Positions 8,732-16,005 of a stretch of 49,906 bases of DNA are shown piece by piece. This DNA is from Phenylobacterium sp. Lineage in GTDB: Bacteria > Pseudomonadota > Alphaproteobacteria > Caulobacterales > Caulobacteraceae. The DNA lies in NCBI RefSeq assembly GCF_004299445.1, contig NZ_SCTC01000024.1, positions 1 to 49,906 on the forward strand, in the 5' to 3' direction. Both the position numbers and the translations under genes were made by a program. Within the stretch, counting starts at the first letter, position 1. Every line of letters starts with the position of its first letter. The notes under the pieces were generated by a model, which worked only from the letters and a program-made list of their open reading frames with translations, did no database searches and was not told the DNA's origin.

Positions 8732-9559
8732 TCAGCTGGTGGCGCTGATCTGTTCCACCACGCTCCGATAGAACGCCGCCGCCTCGGCGCGCGCGGCGTC
8801 GGTCGGGTGCGGCCGGGCCGTCTCGAACGCCTGCCGCGCCAGGTCGAACTCGGTGTCGATGAAGGCGGCGACGGTGGGGCTTAGGGGGGCGGCGCCGAGT
8901 TCGTGGGTCTGGGCCTTGGCGGCCAGGAGGGCGTCGACTTCGGCGGTGAGGGCGGCGGGCGGGTCGCACTCCGCCATCAGGGTGGGGAAGTGCATGGGCG
9001 CCGCGGCCTGGTCGGGGCGCTGGCGCAGCCAGCGCAGGGCGGCGGCGGGGCGCAGGGCGTAGAAAATCTTCTTCTGGGCCACGCTGGTCCCGTCGCTGAA
9101 GTAGACGCGCCGCTGGCGTTCGCCCAGGTGGAGGTAGTGGCGGCCGACGGCCTCGCGGGTGGCGACGCGGCGGGCGAAGTCGGTGAAGGCGTCGCGGAAG
9201 TGGGGGTCGGCCCGGTAGATCACGGGCGAGGAGAGCCACTCCAGGATGACGGCGTTGCCCTTGAGCAGGAGGCGGATGGCCTTGGCGAGGTCCCAGCCGT
9301 TGACGTCGAGGATGGCTTCGGGAGGGAACTCGATGACATCGCGGACGGGCCAGGGCGTGAGGTGGGCGCCGGGCGGGCGGACGTAGACGAAGCGGCCGTC
9401 ATAGTCGCTGTCGGGCGACGGGAAGCCCCAGGCGCGGCTGCCGCTCTCGACGGCCAGCGGGATGTGGACACCGTGGGTGGCGGTGATCTCGTCCAGCAGG
9501 GCGTCGATACGGGCGACGGCGGCCGGGTCCATGCCGGCGGGGATGGCGCGCAGGGTCAT
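8732..9559 (-). CDS. RlaP-like (PF10127) predicted nucleotidyltransferase
   Basis: A 275-residue member of the DNA-polymerase-beta-type nucleotidyltransferase superfamily, closest to the RlaP/YcgL-type family (PF10127) linked to RNA repair in some bacteria. The signature is near residues 41-60: ESGSRAWGFPSPDSDYDGRF, in which GSRAWG and the D-x-D aspartates form the metal-binding core. It continues with DVNGWDLAKAIRLLLKGN and EWLSSPVIY, which are characteristic of the family. No RNA ligase gene is adjacent. The start at 9559 lacks a clear ribosome binding site, and ATG nine codons inside (MDPAAVARI) is an alternative. It follows the RTX gene on the same strand with a 17-bp gap. Confidence 0.82.
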   Translation of the reverse strand: MTLRAIPAGMDPAAVARIDALLDEITATHGVHIPLAVESGSRAWGFPSPDSDYDGRFVYVRPPGAHLTPWPVRDVIEFPPEAILDVNGWDLAKAIRLLLKGNAVILEWLSSPVIYRADPHFRDAFTDFARRVATREAVGRHYLHLGERQRRVYFSDGTSVAQKKIFYALRPAAALRWLRQRPDQAAAPMHFPTLMAECDPPAALTAEVDALLAAKAQTHELGAAPLSPTVAAFIDTEFDLARQAFETARPHPTDAARAEAAAFYRSVVEQISATS

Positions 9560-9576
9560 GAGAGGGCGCGGCGACC

Positions 9577-10617
9577 TCAGAACCCGAAGATCCAGCCCGG
9601 TGTGAGCGTGCTGAGCTGCACGTCCACCAGGATCATCTGACCGCCGCCGGTCATGCTGATCACCGTGTCGGCGCCGACCTGGGCCAGGGTGTACTGGGTG
9701 CCGGGGTCGAGCTGGACGCGGTCGCCCTGGACCAGGCTGAAGTCGGTGACGCGGTCGATGCCCGCTTCGCCGAAGCTGTGGAAGGTGTCGGCGCCGGCGT
9801 CGCCGGTCATGGTGTCGTCGCCGCGGTCGCCCGAGACGTAGTCGTCGCCGTCGCCGCCGCGGACCACATCGTTGTCCTGGCCGCCGCGGATGATGTCGTT
9901 CCCCTCGCCGCCGTCGCAGGTGTCGGCGCCGAGGTTGCCGTAGACGAGGTCATAGTCGGCGCCGCCGGAGAGGCTGTCATTGTCCTTGCCGCCGACGACC
10001 CAGTCGTGGCCCAGGCCGCCTTGGGCGGTGTCATTGCCCATGTTGCCGTTGATGTCGTCGAAATCGACGCCGCCCGAGATGAAATCGTCGCCGTCGTCGC
10101 CGCGGAGGTAGTTGGCGCCGCCGCCACTGTCGGTGATCCGGTCGGCGCCTGCGCCGCCGCTGACGGTGTCGGAACCCGCGCCGCCGTCGACATTGTCGTT
10201 GCCCGCCGCCGCCGTGATGGAGTCGTCGCCGCCATAGCCGCGGATGATGTCAGAGGCTTCCATAGCGATGATGGTGTCGGCCCCGCCCAGGATTTCGGCG
10301 CGCCACTGGCTGTCGGTGGGCAGGAGCTCGGTAAAGCGCGCGGCCGAGAAATTGAGGCCGGTGATCTCGAAGCCGCCGCCGCGGTCACTGAAGTCGACCA
10401 GGAGGCGGTTGATCGTCCCGCCGTTGGGGTGGCGGAACGCGTCGTAGGTGAGGCCCGTGCCGAAGACCCGGCCGAAGTCCGGCGTCACGAAAGCTATGTA
10501 GCCGGTCTCGAGCAGATCTGACGGGTCGCCGATCAGGAAGGTGCGGCCCGAAACCCGCTCCAACTGGGAAAAGAAGCTGCCCGGGTGATAGGTGACGACG
10601 GCCAACGCGGACTCCAC
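9577..10617 (-). CDS. RTX (hemolysin-type) calcium-binding repeat protein
   Basis: Probable type I-secreted extracellular protein of about 346 residues. The middle has some fifteen glycine/aspartate nonapeptides (GGAGSDTVS, GGAGADRIT, GGEGNDIIR, GGDGDDYVS and others) that fold as a Ca2+-binding beta-roll. The end, DRVTDFSLVQGDRVQLD...WIFGF, resembles the C-terminal domain of such proteins. The N-terminal 120 residues contain no known enzyme domain. The start is uncertain: the frame stays open far upstream through a palindromic repeat, and no ATG with a ribosome binding site exists near the domain start. GTG at 10617 is a guess. No ABC/MFP/TolC exporter genes are nearby. Confidence 0.75.
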   Translation of the reverse strand: MESALAVVTYHPGSFFSQLERVSGRTFLIGDPSDLLETGYIAFVTPDFGRVFGTGLTYDAFRHPNGGTINRLLVDFSDRGGGFEITGLNFSAARFTELLPTDSQWRAEILGGADTIIAMEASDIIRGYGGDDSITAAAGNDNVDGGAGSDTVSGGAGADRITDSGGGANYLRGDDGDDFISGGVDFDDINGNMGNDTAQGGLGHDWVVGGKDNDSLSGGADYDLVYGNLGADTCDGGEGNDIIRGGQDNDVVRGGDGDDYVSGDRGDDTMTGDAGADTFHSFGEAGIDRVTDFSLVQGDRVQLDPGTQYTLAQVGADTVISMTGGGQMILVDVQLSTLTPGWIFGF

Positions 10618-10680
10618 TGGTAGCTGAGCTTCGCCATAGAACAGGCCATGCGCGTGCGCCAGGGGGCGGCGGCTGTGGGC

Positions 10681-10797
10681 AGGTCGGAGGGGCCCCCCTC
10701 CCCCATGCGGGGAGGGGTCGGGGGTGGGGGTGCGAACCTTCAGGCTCTGAGCTGACACCCCCACTCCCAACCCTCTCCCCGCAAGGGGGAGAGGGCT
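10681..10797. repeat. REP-like inverted repeat
   Basis: Two inward-facing copies of a common GC-rich palindromic motif: CCCTCCCCCATGCGGGGAGGG on the left and CCCTCTCCCCGCAAGGGGGAGAGGG-type on the right, separated by a short spacer whose ends also pair (GGGTGGGGGTG with CACCCCCACTCCC). It lies in the divergent region between the RTX gene and the tandem-HTH gene. Read on the minus strand it gives the peptide-like PLPLAGRGLGVGV, and it may have removed or displaced the original RTX start. Confidence 0.7.
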
Positions 10798-10800
10798 TTT

Positions 10801-10815
10801 GTTCATCTTTTGTTC
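10801..10815 (+). promoter_or_regulatory. SOS (LexA) box GTTC-N7-GTTC
   Basis: GTTC at 10801-10804 and GTTC at 10812-10815 with exactly seven bases between match the direct-repeat LexA site established for alphaproteobacteria including Caulobacter. The extended half-sites are also alike (TTTGTTC). The box is 120 bp upstream of the tandem-HTH gene at 10936 and points the same way; the only other candidate target is the divergent RTX gene. Confidence 0.6.
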
Positions 10816-10935
10816 TTGCATTTGCGCGCGAATTGGGGTAGGGTTCGGGCAGGGTTCGGTTTTGCGCCTTGGGGGCGGGCCGGGCCCTTTTTCGTGTCTC
10901 ATCCTCCTCATCATCAACATCTCAAGGAGCGGCGC

Positions 10936-11724
10936 ATGGCGGCGAAGGGCCAGGGCGTGATGTCGCGGCGGCTGGCGGGGCCGTCGGGGCGCAAGGTGTT
11001 CTATTCGGCGGCGGTGGCGCGGCGGGTGCTGGAGCGGGTGGAGTCGGGGGAGGCGCTGCGGTCGATCTGCGCCGACCCGTCCCTGCCCCACCGCTCGACG
11101 ATCACGGCGTGGATCCAGCGGCTGCCGTTGTTCGCGGCGAAGCTGAACCGGGCGCGGACGGCGGCGGGCTGGCACATGCGCGGGGGGCGCAAGCCCCGGT
11201 GGGACGAGAGCCTGGCGGCCGAGATCTACTATCGGATGAGCGAGGGCGAGAGCCTGACCGCCATCTGTCGCGACCCGCAGATGCCGTCGTTCAACACCGT
11301 GTGGAAGTGGCGGCTGCAATATCCGGCGTTCGGCGAGGCGGTGGCGCTGGCGCAGCGGATGCAGGCCGAGCGGCTGTGCGACGAGGGCTGGGAGATCGCC
11401 TGCGCGGTGACGCCCGAGACGGCCCATGCGACGCGGGTGAAGCTGGGCCAGCTGCGCTGGACGGCGGCGGCGCTGGGGCCGCGGCGGTTCGGGCGGCTGA
11501 AGGCGATGGACTGGGAGGACGAGGGGCTGGAGGCCGCGGGGCGCGAGCCGACCGAGGTGGTGTTCCGCGCGCGGCGGTTCGAGACCGTGCGGGGGCCGGA
11601 CGGGAAGGCCTATGTGCGCGAGATCCTGGACCAGCTGCCGCCCCGCCTGGCCGGGGACGGCGGCGGTGGCGGGGACGCATCCAGGGACGAGTCTGGGGAC
11701 GACGGGGCGGCGGCGTGGGCGTAG
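10936..11724 (+). CDS. tandem-HTH protein resembling phage terminase small subunit
   Basis: A 262-residue protein with two successive copies of one module: VLERVESGEALRSICADPSLP followed by TITAWIQRLPLF, and YRMSEGESLTAICRDPQMP followed by TVWKWRLQYPAF. This is the helix-turn-helix pattern of Sf6-type small terminases, which bind phage packaging sites. The second module runs into the helical tail typical of that family (CDEGWEIA...ETAHATRVKLGQLRW), and the C-terminus is acidic and low-complexity. AAGGAG lies 7 bp before the ATG. No large terminase, portal or capsid gene is near, so this is an orphan that may act in host DNA binding. An SOS box lies upstream. The window has a second relative at 47925. 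Confidence 0.75.
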   Translation: MAAKGQGVMSRRLAGPSGRKVFYSAAVARRVLERVESGEALRSICADPSLPHRSTITAWIQRLPLFAAKLNRARTAAGWHMRGGRKPRWDESLAAEIYYRMSEGESLTAICRDPQMPSFNTVWKWRLQYPAFGEAVALAQRMQAERLCDEGWEIACAVTPETAHATRVKLGQLRWTAAALGPRRFGRLKAMDWEDEGLEAAGREPTEVVFRARRFETVRGPDGKAYVREILDQLPPRLAGDGGGGGDASRDESGDDGAAAWA

Positions 11725-11899
11725 CGGACATTTCTGCGCGCGCGGCCTCTTGCATGTTTGCGAACGCTTCCCAGATAGGGGGTGCGGGCCGGGCCCCTCT
11801 GGCGACCTGAATGAGCAGGTCGTGATGTCGGATCGCAGCAGGCGCGTCGTCGCCGGCTGATCGCGGCTCTCCCCCCTGTTCGCGATCACGGCGGCGGCG

Positions 11900-11919
11900 C
11901 GCCTCTCACGAGAGAGGCG
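11900..11919 (+). promoter_or_regulatory. hairpin sequestering a Shine-Dalgarno
   Basis: CGCCTCTC-ACGA-GAGAGGCG is a perfect 8-bp stem with a 4-nt loop. Its 3' arm holds GAGAGG, the only ribosome binding site for the ATG at 11925. A second pairing, GATCGCG (11859-11865) with CGCGATC (11881-11887), sits just upstream. This suits translation control such as an RNA thermometer. Confidence 0.5.
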
Positions 11920-11924
11920 ATGCC

Positions 11925-12131
11925 ATGAAACTGCACCCCAGCATGTCGCGCGAAGAGCGCGAACGCGTCATCGAACAGCAGATGGCCGTGGACCTGATGA
12001 TGACCCCCTGGGTCTGGACCATGGCGCCCCTGTGGGCATGGTGGGCCGATCCGCCGGCGCCGCCGCGCTGGCCGACGCCGGGAGACCGGGCGGGCGACCG
12101 GATGGACGTCTCCGGGGACGCTCGCCGGTGA
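11925..12131 (+). CDS. small hypothetical protein, first gene of a TerB/DedA operon
   Basis: A 68-residue protein with no known domain. A charged N-terminal helix (SREERERVIEQQMAVDLM) is followed by a short Trp-rich hydrophobic segment (MTPWVWTMAPLWAWWADPP) that could lie in or on the membrane, then a polar tail. Evidence that it is real: a GAGAGG ribosome binding site, and a GTGA overlap with the following TerB-like gene, which implies translational coupling. The ribosome binding site is buried in a perfect hairpin. Confidence 0.6.
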   Translation: MKLHPSMSREERERVIEQQMAVDLMMTPWVWTMAPLWAWWADPPAPPRWPTPGDRAGDRMDVSGDARR

Positions 12132-12568
12132 GCCGAGCCCCCACGACGCTGGACGCCGCGGTCGCCGATCTTCGCGCCCGCGGGGGCGCCGCGCATGTCG
12201 AGGCGCTGGCCTCGGCGTGCGCCATCGTGGCCTATGCCGACGGCTGGGTGACCGGCGCGGAGCGGCGGGCCATGCTGCTGAAGCTGCAGGGCTTCGCGCT
12301 GGGCGCGGGGCTGGACATGGCCGCCACGATGGACGCCTTCGACAAGGTGACCGGGGCCTTCGACCGCGACCCCGACGTGGCCGAGAGCGAAGGCCTGCGC
12401 CGGCTGCGGGCGGTGGCCGGGCGCGACGCGGCCTACCTCGTCGAGATCGCCTGCGCCATCGCCGACGCCGACGGCGGCTTCGACGCCGCCGAACGCGAGG
12501 CCGCCGCCCGGATCAGCCGGGCGCTGGGCCTGAAGCCGGCGCGGTTCGGGCTGGCCGAGGCGCGGTAG
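12128..12568 (+). CDS. TerB-family protein
   Basis: A 146-residue, all-helical protein of the TerB/DjlA-N superfamily. Two symmetrical motifs show it: AYADGWVTGAERRAML in the first half and AIADADGGFDAAEREAAARI in the second, each with the Asp-Gly plus downstream Glu that bind metal in this fold. Family members occur with tellurite/stress membrane complexes; no ter gene cluster is present here, so the exact role is unknown. GTG at 12128 overlaps the preceding stop. DedA follows after 29 bp, so the three genes probably form one operon acting at the membrane. Confidence 0.78.
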   Translation: MSRAPTTLDAAVADLRARGGAAHVEALASACAIVAYADGWVTGAERRAMLLKLQGFALGAGLDMAATMDAFDKVTGAFDRDPDVAESEGLRRLRAVAGRDAAYLVEIACAIADADGGFDAAEREAAARISRALGLKPARFGLAEAR

Positions 12569-12597
12569 CGGCGGCGGCGGGGGGCGCTGAGGCGGGC

Positions 12598-13194
12598 ATG
12601 TTCGATTTCATCCTGGGCGCCATCGTGGCGGGCGGGCTCGTCGGCGTTCTGCTGCTGATGTTCGCCGAGAACATCGTCCCGCCGATCCCGTCCGAGCTGA
12701 TCATGCCGCTGGCGGGGTTCGCCGCGGCGCAGGGCCATCTGAGTTTTGCCGGCGTGGTGGCGGCGGGCACGGTGGGCGCCGTGGCGGGGGCCTATGTCTG
12801 GTACCTGGCGGGGCGGCGGATTCCCGAGGCCGCGTTCGCCCGCTGGATCGACCGGCACGGACGATGGCTGACGCTGGACACCGCCGACCTGGAGCGGTCG
12901 CGGGCGTTCTTCCAGCGGCGCGGGGCCGTGGCGGTCTTCGCCGGCCGGCTGATCCCAGGCGTGCGGACGCTGGTGTCGGTTCCGGCCGGGCTGATGCGCA
13001 TGCCGGGCGGGATCTTCTTCATCGCCACGAGCCTCGGGACGGCGCTGTGGACGGCGCTGCTGGCGGTCGCCGGCTACGCCCTGGAGCACGAGTATCGCCG
13101 CGTCGAAGCCTGGCTGGATCCGGTCTCGACCGCGGTGGTCGCGCTGCTGGTCGGCGCCTACCTGTTTCGCGCGCTGCGACGGCGGCGGAGCTGA
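12598..13194 (+). CDS. DedA family membrane protein
   Basis: A 198-residue integral membrane protein of the DedA/SNARE-associated (VTT) superfamily, whose members act as lipid transporters or scramblases; some recycle undecaprenyl phosphate. Features: FAENIVPPIPSELIMPLAGFAA near residues 21-42 (the family's E-x(n)-P-x-P-[ST]-E motif), GAYVWYLAGRRIP, and FAGRLIPGVRTLVSVPAGLMRMP near residues 116-138, with the conserved F.GR.(I/L)PG(V/I)R. It has four to five hydrophobic segments and a basic C-terminus (RALRRRRS). It is the last gene of the small-protein/TerB/DedA operon. Confidence 0.9.
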   Translation: MFDFILGAIVAGGLVGVLLLMFAENIVPPIPSELIMPLAGFAAAQGHLSFAGVVAAGTVGAVAGAYVWYLAGRRIPEAAFARWIDRHGRWLTLDTADLERSRAFFQRRGAVAVFAGRLIPGVRTLVSVPAGLMRMPGGIFFIATSLGTALWTALLAVAGYALEHEYRRVEAWLDPVSTAVVALLVGAYLFRALRRRRS

Positions 13195-13311
13195 CGCCGG
13201 GCGGGGGCGAGGTCGGCTGACCCGCAGGCCGCGCAGGGCGCGCCTTCAGGCTCTGTTCATGTGCGCTCGCGCGTGATCCGGTCAGGAAGGGCCGGATGGG
13301 GGCGACAGGCG

Positions 13312-13998
13312 ATGAGTGACGCATATTTGGCGGGGTTGGCGGGAAATCCGCCGCCGGGAAACGGCTCCACCCGCGAGCACGCGGAGGGCCTCGCCGACCT
13401 GATCCGCATCCGGAGCGATGAGAAGAGAGCCGGCGACGCCCGCACCAAGGCGGACGCGGAGGCCGCCCGCGGCGCGCAGACGACGCAGACGACGCAGACC
13501 TGGACTTGGGAGCCGCCTCCGGTCGTCACGGGGCGCGGCGATGGGCAGACGACGACGCAAGCGGGATCAGGCAGCCTGGGGATGGTGCTCGCGGGCCTCG
13601 CCGTCCTGGCGTTCGGGATCGCGCTGATCAGCCAGATGATCCAGACGCGGAAGGCTGTGGCCCAGGCGCGGGCCGAACTGCACGCCAGCCTTGTCCAGGC
13701 GCGGACCACGCCGGAAGGCCGCCAAGTGCTGGGCGCTCCGCGGCCATGGTACGACCCGTTCAAGTGGAGCAAGCGCGGCCATACGCCCGATGGCGACTTC
13801 TTCGATGCGGTGAACCCCAAGCGGATCAATGACGAGCAGGCGCGTTACCTGTGCGGCTCATTGGCGTCGATCCAGAGCCTGCAGCTTGTCCGCCAGGGCG
13901 GCTTGCCGAAGGCGGAGGGGGGCGAACAGTTCATCGCCTATCTTCAGTTCAGCCTGGCGGCTCGGGCGTCGTGCATCGCGGGAGTGAGGGCAGGCTGA
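13312..13998 (+). CDS. hypothetical single-pass membrane protein
   Basis: A 228-residue protein I do not recognise. The N-terminal 85 residues are polar with a Thr/Gln repeat (TTQTTQTWTWE). One membrane helix follows at about residues 88-110 (GMVLAGLAVLAFGIALISQMI), then an Ala-rich helix and a C-terminal domain with WYDPFKWSKRG, RYLCGSLAS and a final cysteine, which might be disulfide-bonded. I chose ATG 13312 over a GTG 17 codons earlier because the upstream residues are basic and unlike the rest. It stands alone between DedA and RidA. Confidence 0.6.
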   Translation: MSDAYLAGLAGNPPPGNGSTREHAEGLADLIRIRSDEKRAGDARTKADAEAARGAQTTQTTQTWTWEPPPVVTGRGDGQTTTQAGSGSLGMVLAGLAVLAFGIALISQMIQTRKAVAQARAELHASLVQARTTPEGRQVLGAPRPWYDPFKWSKRGHTPDGDFFDAVNPKRINDEQARYLCGSLASIQSLQLVRQGGLPKAEGGEQFIAYLQFSLAARASCIAGVRAG

Positions 13999-14213
13999 TG
14001 GGCCATCGTCTGCGGTCGCCCGCAGCACGCGGTTCACCGCCGCTGCGAAGCTGCCGTTCGTATATGCGCTCTATGTCACGATCATCGTCCTCAGCCTGAT
14101 CTCGATGCTGGTGCTGATCCTGTGGCCGCCTGGGTAAGCGCGCCGCGCTCACGGAAGCGGACCTTGCCGGAGCGCCCCGGGCCGCGTCTGATGGGATCGG
14201 ACGGAGGAACGCC

Positions 14214-14624
14214 ATGAGCGATATCGAGTACCGGGCCGTGCTGCCCGAGGGGTGGCCGCGGCCGCGGGGGTTTGCGCAGGCGGTGAGCTCGCGGGGCGCC
14301 ACGACGATCCGGGTGTCTGGCCAGCTGGCGCAGGTGGGCGGCGCGGCGGTGGCCGAGGGGCTGTCGCTGGGCGAGCAGTGGCGGCGCGCGCTGGGCAACC
14401 TGGTGACCGTGGTGCGGGCGGCGGGGGCCGACATCCCCAACATCGTGCTGCTGCGGGCCTATGTGACCGACATGGCCGAGTTCAACGCCGGCGGCGCCGA
14501 GGTGGGCGCGGCGTGGGGCGAGACGCTGGGGCGGCACTTTCCGGCGATGACGCTGGTGGCGGTGAGCGGGCTGGTGGACCCGAACGCGCGGGTGGAGATC
14601 GAGGCCGAGGCCGTGCTGCCCTGA
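14214..14624 (+). CDS. RidA family protein
   Basis: A 136-residue YjgF/YER057c/UK114 (RidA) family protein. Canonical RidA hydrolyses reactive enamine/imine intermediates from PLP enzymes. Family blocks are present: VSGQLAQVGG, GNLVTVVRAAGADIPNIVLLRAYVTDM with the conserved Arg that binds substrate carboxylate, and FPAMTLVAVSGLVDPNARVEIEAEAV with the catalytic-site Glu. A good GGAGG precedes the ATG. The G-Q-L-A-Q-V-G-G segment fits RidA subgroups other than strict RidA, so substrate preference is open. Confidence 0.87.
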   Translation: MSDIEYRAVLPEGWPRPRGFAQAVSSRGATTIRVSGQLAQVGGAAVAEGLSLGEQWRRALGNLVTVVRAAGADIPNIVLLRAYVTDMAEFNAGGAEVGAAWGETLGRHFPAMTLVAVSGLVDPNARVEIEAEAVLP

Positions 14625-14666
14625 GGGTGTGGGCGCGCCGGACGGCGCGCCCTGCGCGGCCCTGCG

Positions 14667-15437
14667 TCAGGCCGCAGCCATCCGGCGGCGGCGGAGCGCC
14701 GCGCCGGCGAGGCCGAAGCCCGCGATCATCAGAGCCCACACGCCCGGCTCGGGCACGCCGCCCGTGGTGACGAGCGGCGCGTCGTAGACCAGGTTGTCGT
14801 AGCCCAGGCCGCCGGGATCAGTGGTGAAGACCGAGACGCCGGCGATGTCCTTGAGTCCGCCGGCGCGGGCGAACCCGAAATTGCCGAAGGGGGCGACCGT
14901 GATCCGCTGGATCAGGGCGCCGCTGGTGTTGAAGAAGTCGAGCGTGGTCTGGCCCGGACCGCTTCCATAGAGCTGCTGGAAGCCGAAGTACGAGACGGGC
15001 CCCGAGAACATCACCGCGAAGGCGCCCTCGCCGTAGCCGTTGGGGTGCGCGCAGCCGCGGGCGCCGCACGGGATGAGGTTGTGGGTGAGGCCGTCGTTGC
15101 CCACCGCCTGGTTCTGTGAGGCCGCGCCGGCCACCAGGGTGAGCGGGCCGGTGGGCGCGCCGGACAACACGTCGAGCAGGCCGTCGGGGGTAAAGGCGTC
15201 GGCAACGGTGGTGAGGGTCTGGCCCTGGAACCGCTCGCCGAACGTGGCGCCACGCGAGGTGAACAGCCCGTTGTAGACCGTGCCCGGATAGCCTGAGGCC
15301 GCCACGTCCTCGAAGTCGATCACCGTGTTACCGGCGCTCGTGTAGGCCACGATGTCGATGGCCGCGGCGCTGGCCCCGCCCGCCAGCCCGATGCCCGCCG
15401 CCAGCCCCAGCGCCGCAGCGAAACCCCTGATACGCAT
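14667..15437 (-). CDS. PEPxxWA-CTERM sorting-domain protein
   Basis: Exported 256-residue protein carrying a C-terminal sorting tag VPEPGVWALMIAGFGLAGAALRRRR-type: a PEP motif, a hydrophobic helix and an Arg cluster. PEP-CTERM tags are processed by exosortase and route proteins to the cell surface or extracellular matrix. The N-terminus is a signal peptide (MRIRGFAAALGLAAGIGLAGGASA). The mature part is Gly/Ser/Thr-rich, with one Cys pair (PCGARGCAH) that could be a disulfide, and no enzyme motif. ATG 15437 is preferred because GGGGA lies just upstream; an ATG four codons earlier is in frame. No exosortase gene is in the window. Confidence 0.85.
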   Translation of the reverse strand: MRIRGFAAALGLAAGIGLAGGASAAAIDIVAYTSAGNTVIDFEDVAASGYPGTVYNGLFTSRGATFGERFQGQTLTTVADAFTPDGLLDVLSGAPTGPLTLVAGAASQNQAVGNDGLTHNLIPCGARGCAHPNGYGEGAFAVMFSGPVSYFGFQQLYGSGPGQTTLDFFNTSGALIQRITVAPFGNFGFARAGGLKDIAGVSVFTTDPGGLGYDNLVYDAPLVTTGGVPEPGVWALMIAGFGLAGAALRRRRMAAA

Positions 15438-15515
15438 GCAATTCCCCATGATTGAACTCGGGGCGCACCAATCCCGGCCCCGTTTCGATCTACCGCCGCC
15501 GCGGCGCCGGCGCGT

Positions 15516-15568
15516 CCCCCGAATGGGGGTCTGGCGGACGCATAGCGGGGAGGCTCACCCTGGGTGAG
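15516..15568. promoter_or_regulatory. two palindromes in a divergent promoter region
   Basis: CCCCC-GAAT-GGGGG (15516-15529) and CTCACCC-T-GGGTGAG (15554-15568) are perfect inverted repeats in the 189-bp gap between the PEP-CTERM gene and the VOC gene. Both have operator-like size and spacing. I cannot assign a regulator. Confidence 0.35.
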
Positions 15569-15626
15569 ATTGACCGGCGGTGCGGGGCGGCCTGAAGTGC
15601 CGGCCGTTTTCGAGGAAGGGCGCTGA

Positions 15627-16001
15627 ATGTTCTCGCACATCATGGTCGGCACGAACGACCTGGACCGGGCCAAGACGTTTTATGACGCGGTGCTGGGGAC
15701 GCTGGGCGTGCCGCCCGGCTTCGTGGACCGCCACCGGGTGTTCTGGCGCACGCCGACGGGGGTGTTCGCCGCCTCGCTGCCGATCGACGGGCAGCCGGCG
15801 ACGTTCGGCAACGGCAGCACGATCGGCTTCGCCTGCGCCGACGCGGCCCAGGCCGACGCCTGGCATGCGGCGGGCGTGGCCAACGGCGGGACGACCTGCG
15901 AGGACCCGCCGGGCGTGCGCGAGGGCGCGAACGGCAAGCTGTACCTGGCCTATCTGCGCGATCCGGACGGCAACAAGCTGTGCGGCCTGGTGCGGATGTA
16001 G
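15627..16001 (+). CDS. VOC (glyoxalase/bleomycin-resistance fold) protein
   Basis: A 124-residue vicinal-oxygen-chelate protein. It opens with MFSHIMVGTNDLDRAKTFYDAVLGTLG, the usual first beta-alpha unit with a metal-ligand-type His, and closes with YLRDPDGNKLCGLVRM. In true glyoxalases the last motif reads K-(L/I)-E; here the Glu position is Cys, as in a subgroup of small VOC proteins without known substrate, so metal binding or glyoxalase activity should not be assumed. GAGGAAGG precedes the ATG. Confidence 0.85.
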   Translation: MFSHIMVGTNDLDRAKTFYDAVLGTLGVPPGFVDRHRVFWRTPTGVFAASLPIDGQPATFGNGSTIGFACADAAQADAWHAAGVANGGTTCEDPPGVREGANGKLYLAYLRDPDGNKLCGLVRM

Positions 16002-16005
16002 GGCC

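Noticed and set aside
8732..9559. A complete RNA-repair (ligase plus RlaP) locus
   Set aside because: Only the nucleotidyltransferase is present; no RNA ligase, HEN1 or kinase-phosphatase gene is nearby.
10936..11724. A prophage, suggested by terminase-small-subunit-like genes here and at 47925
   Set aside because: No large terminase, portal, capsid, tail, integrase or attachment-site repeats are present in the window.
10618..11889. The upstream extension of the RTX open frame (to 770 codons)
   Set aside because: It runs antisense through the tandem-HTH gene and the REP-like repeat, with a basic Arg/Pro translation typical of a shadow frame.
13988..14136. A frame encoding a hydrophobic peptide (LPFVYALYVTIIVLSLIS...) between the 13312 gene and RidA
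   Set aside because: It looks like a membrane helix, but no ATG, GTG or TTG precedes it in frame after the upstream stop; it may be a small-protein remnant.
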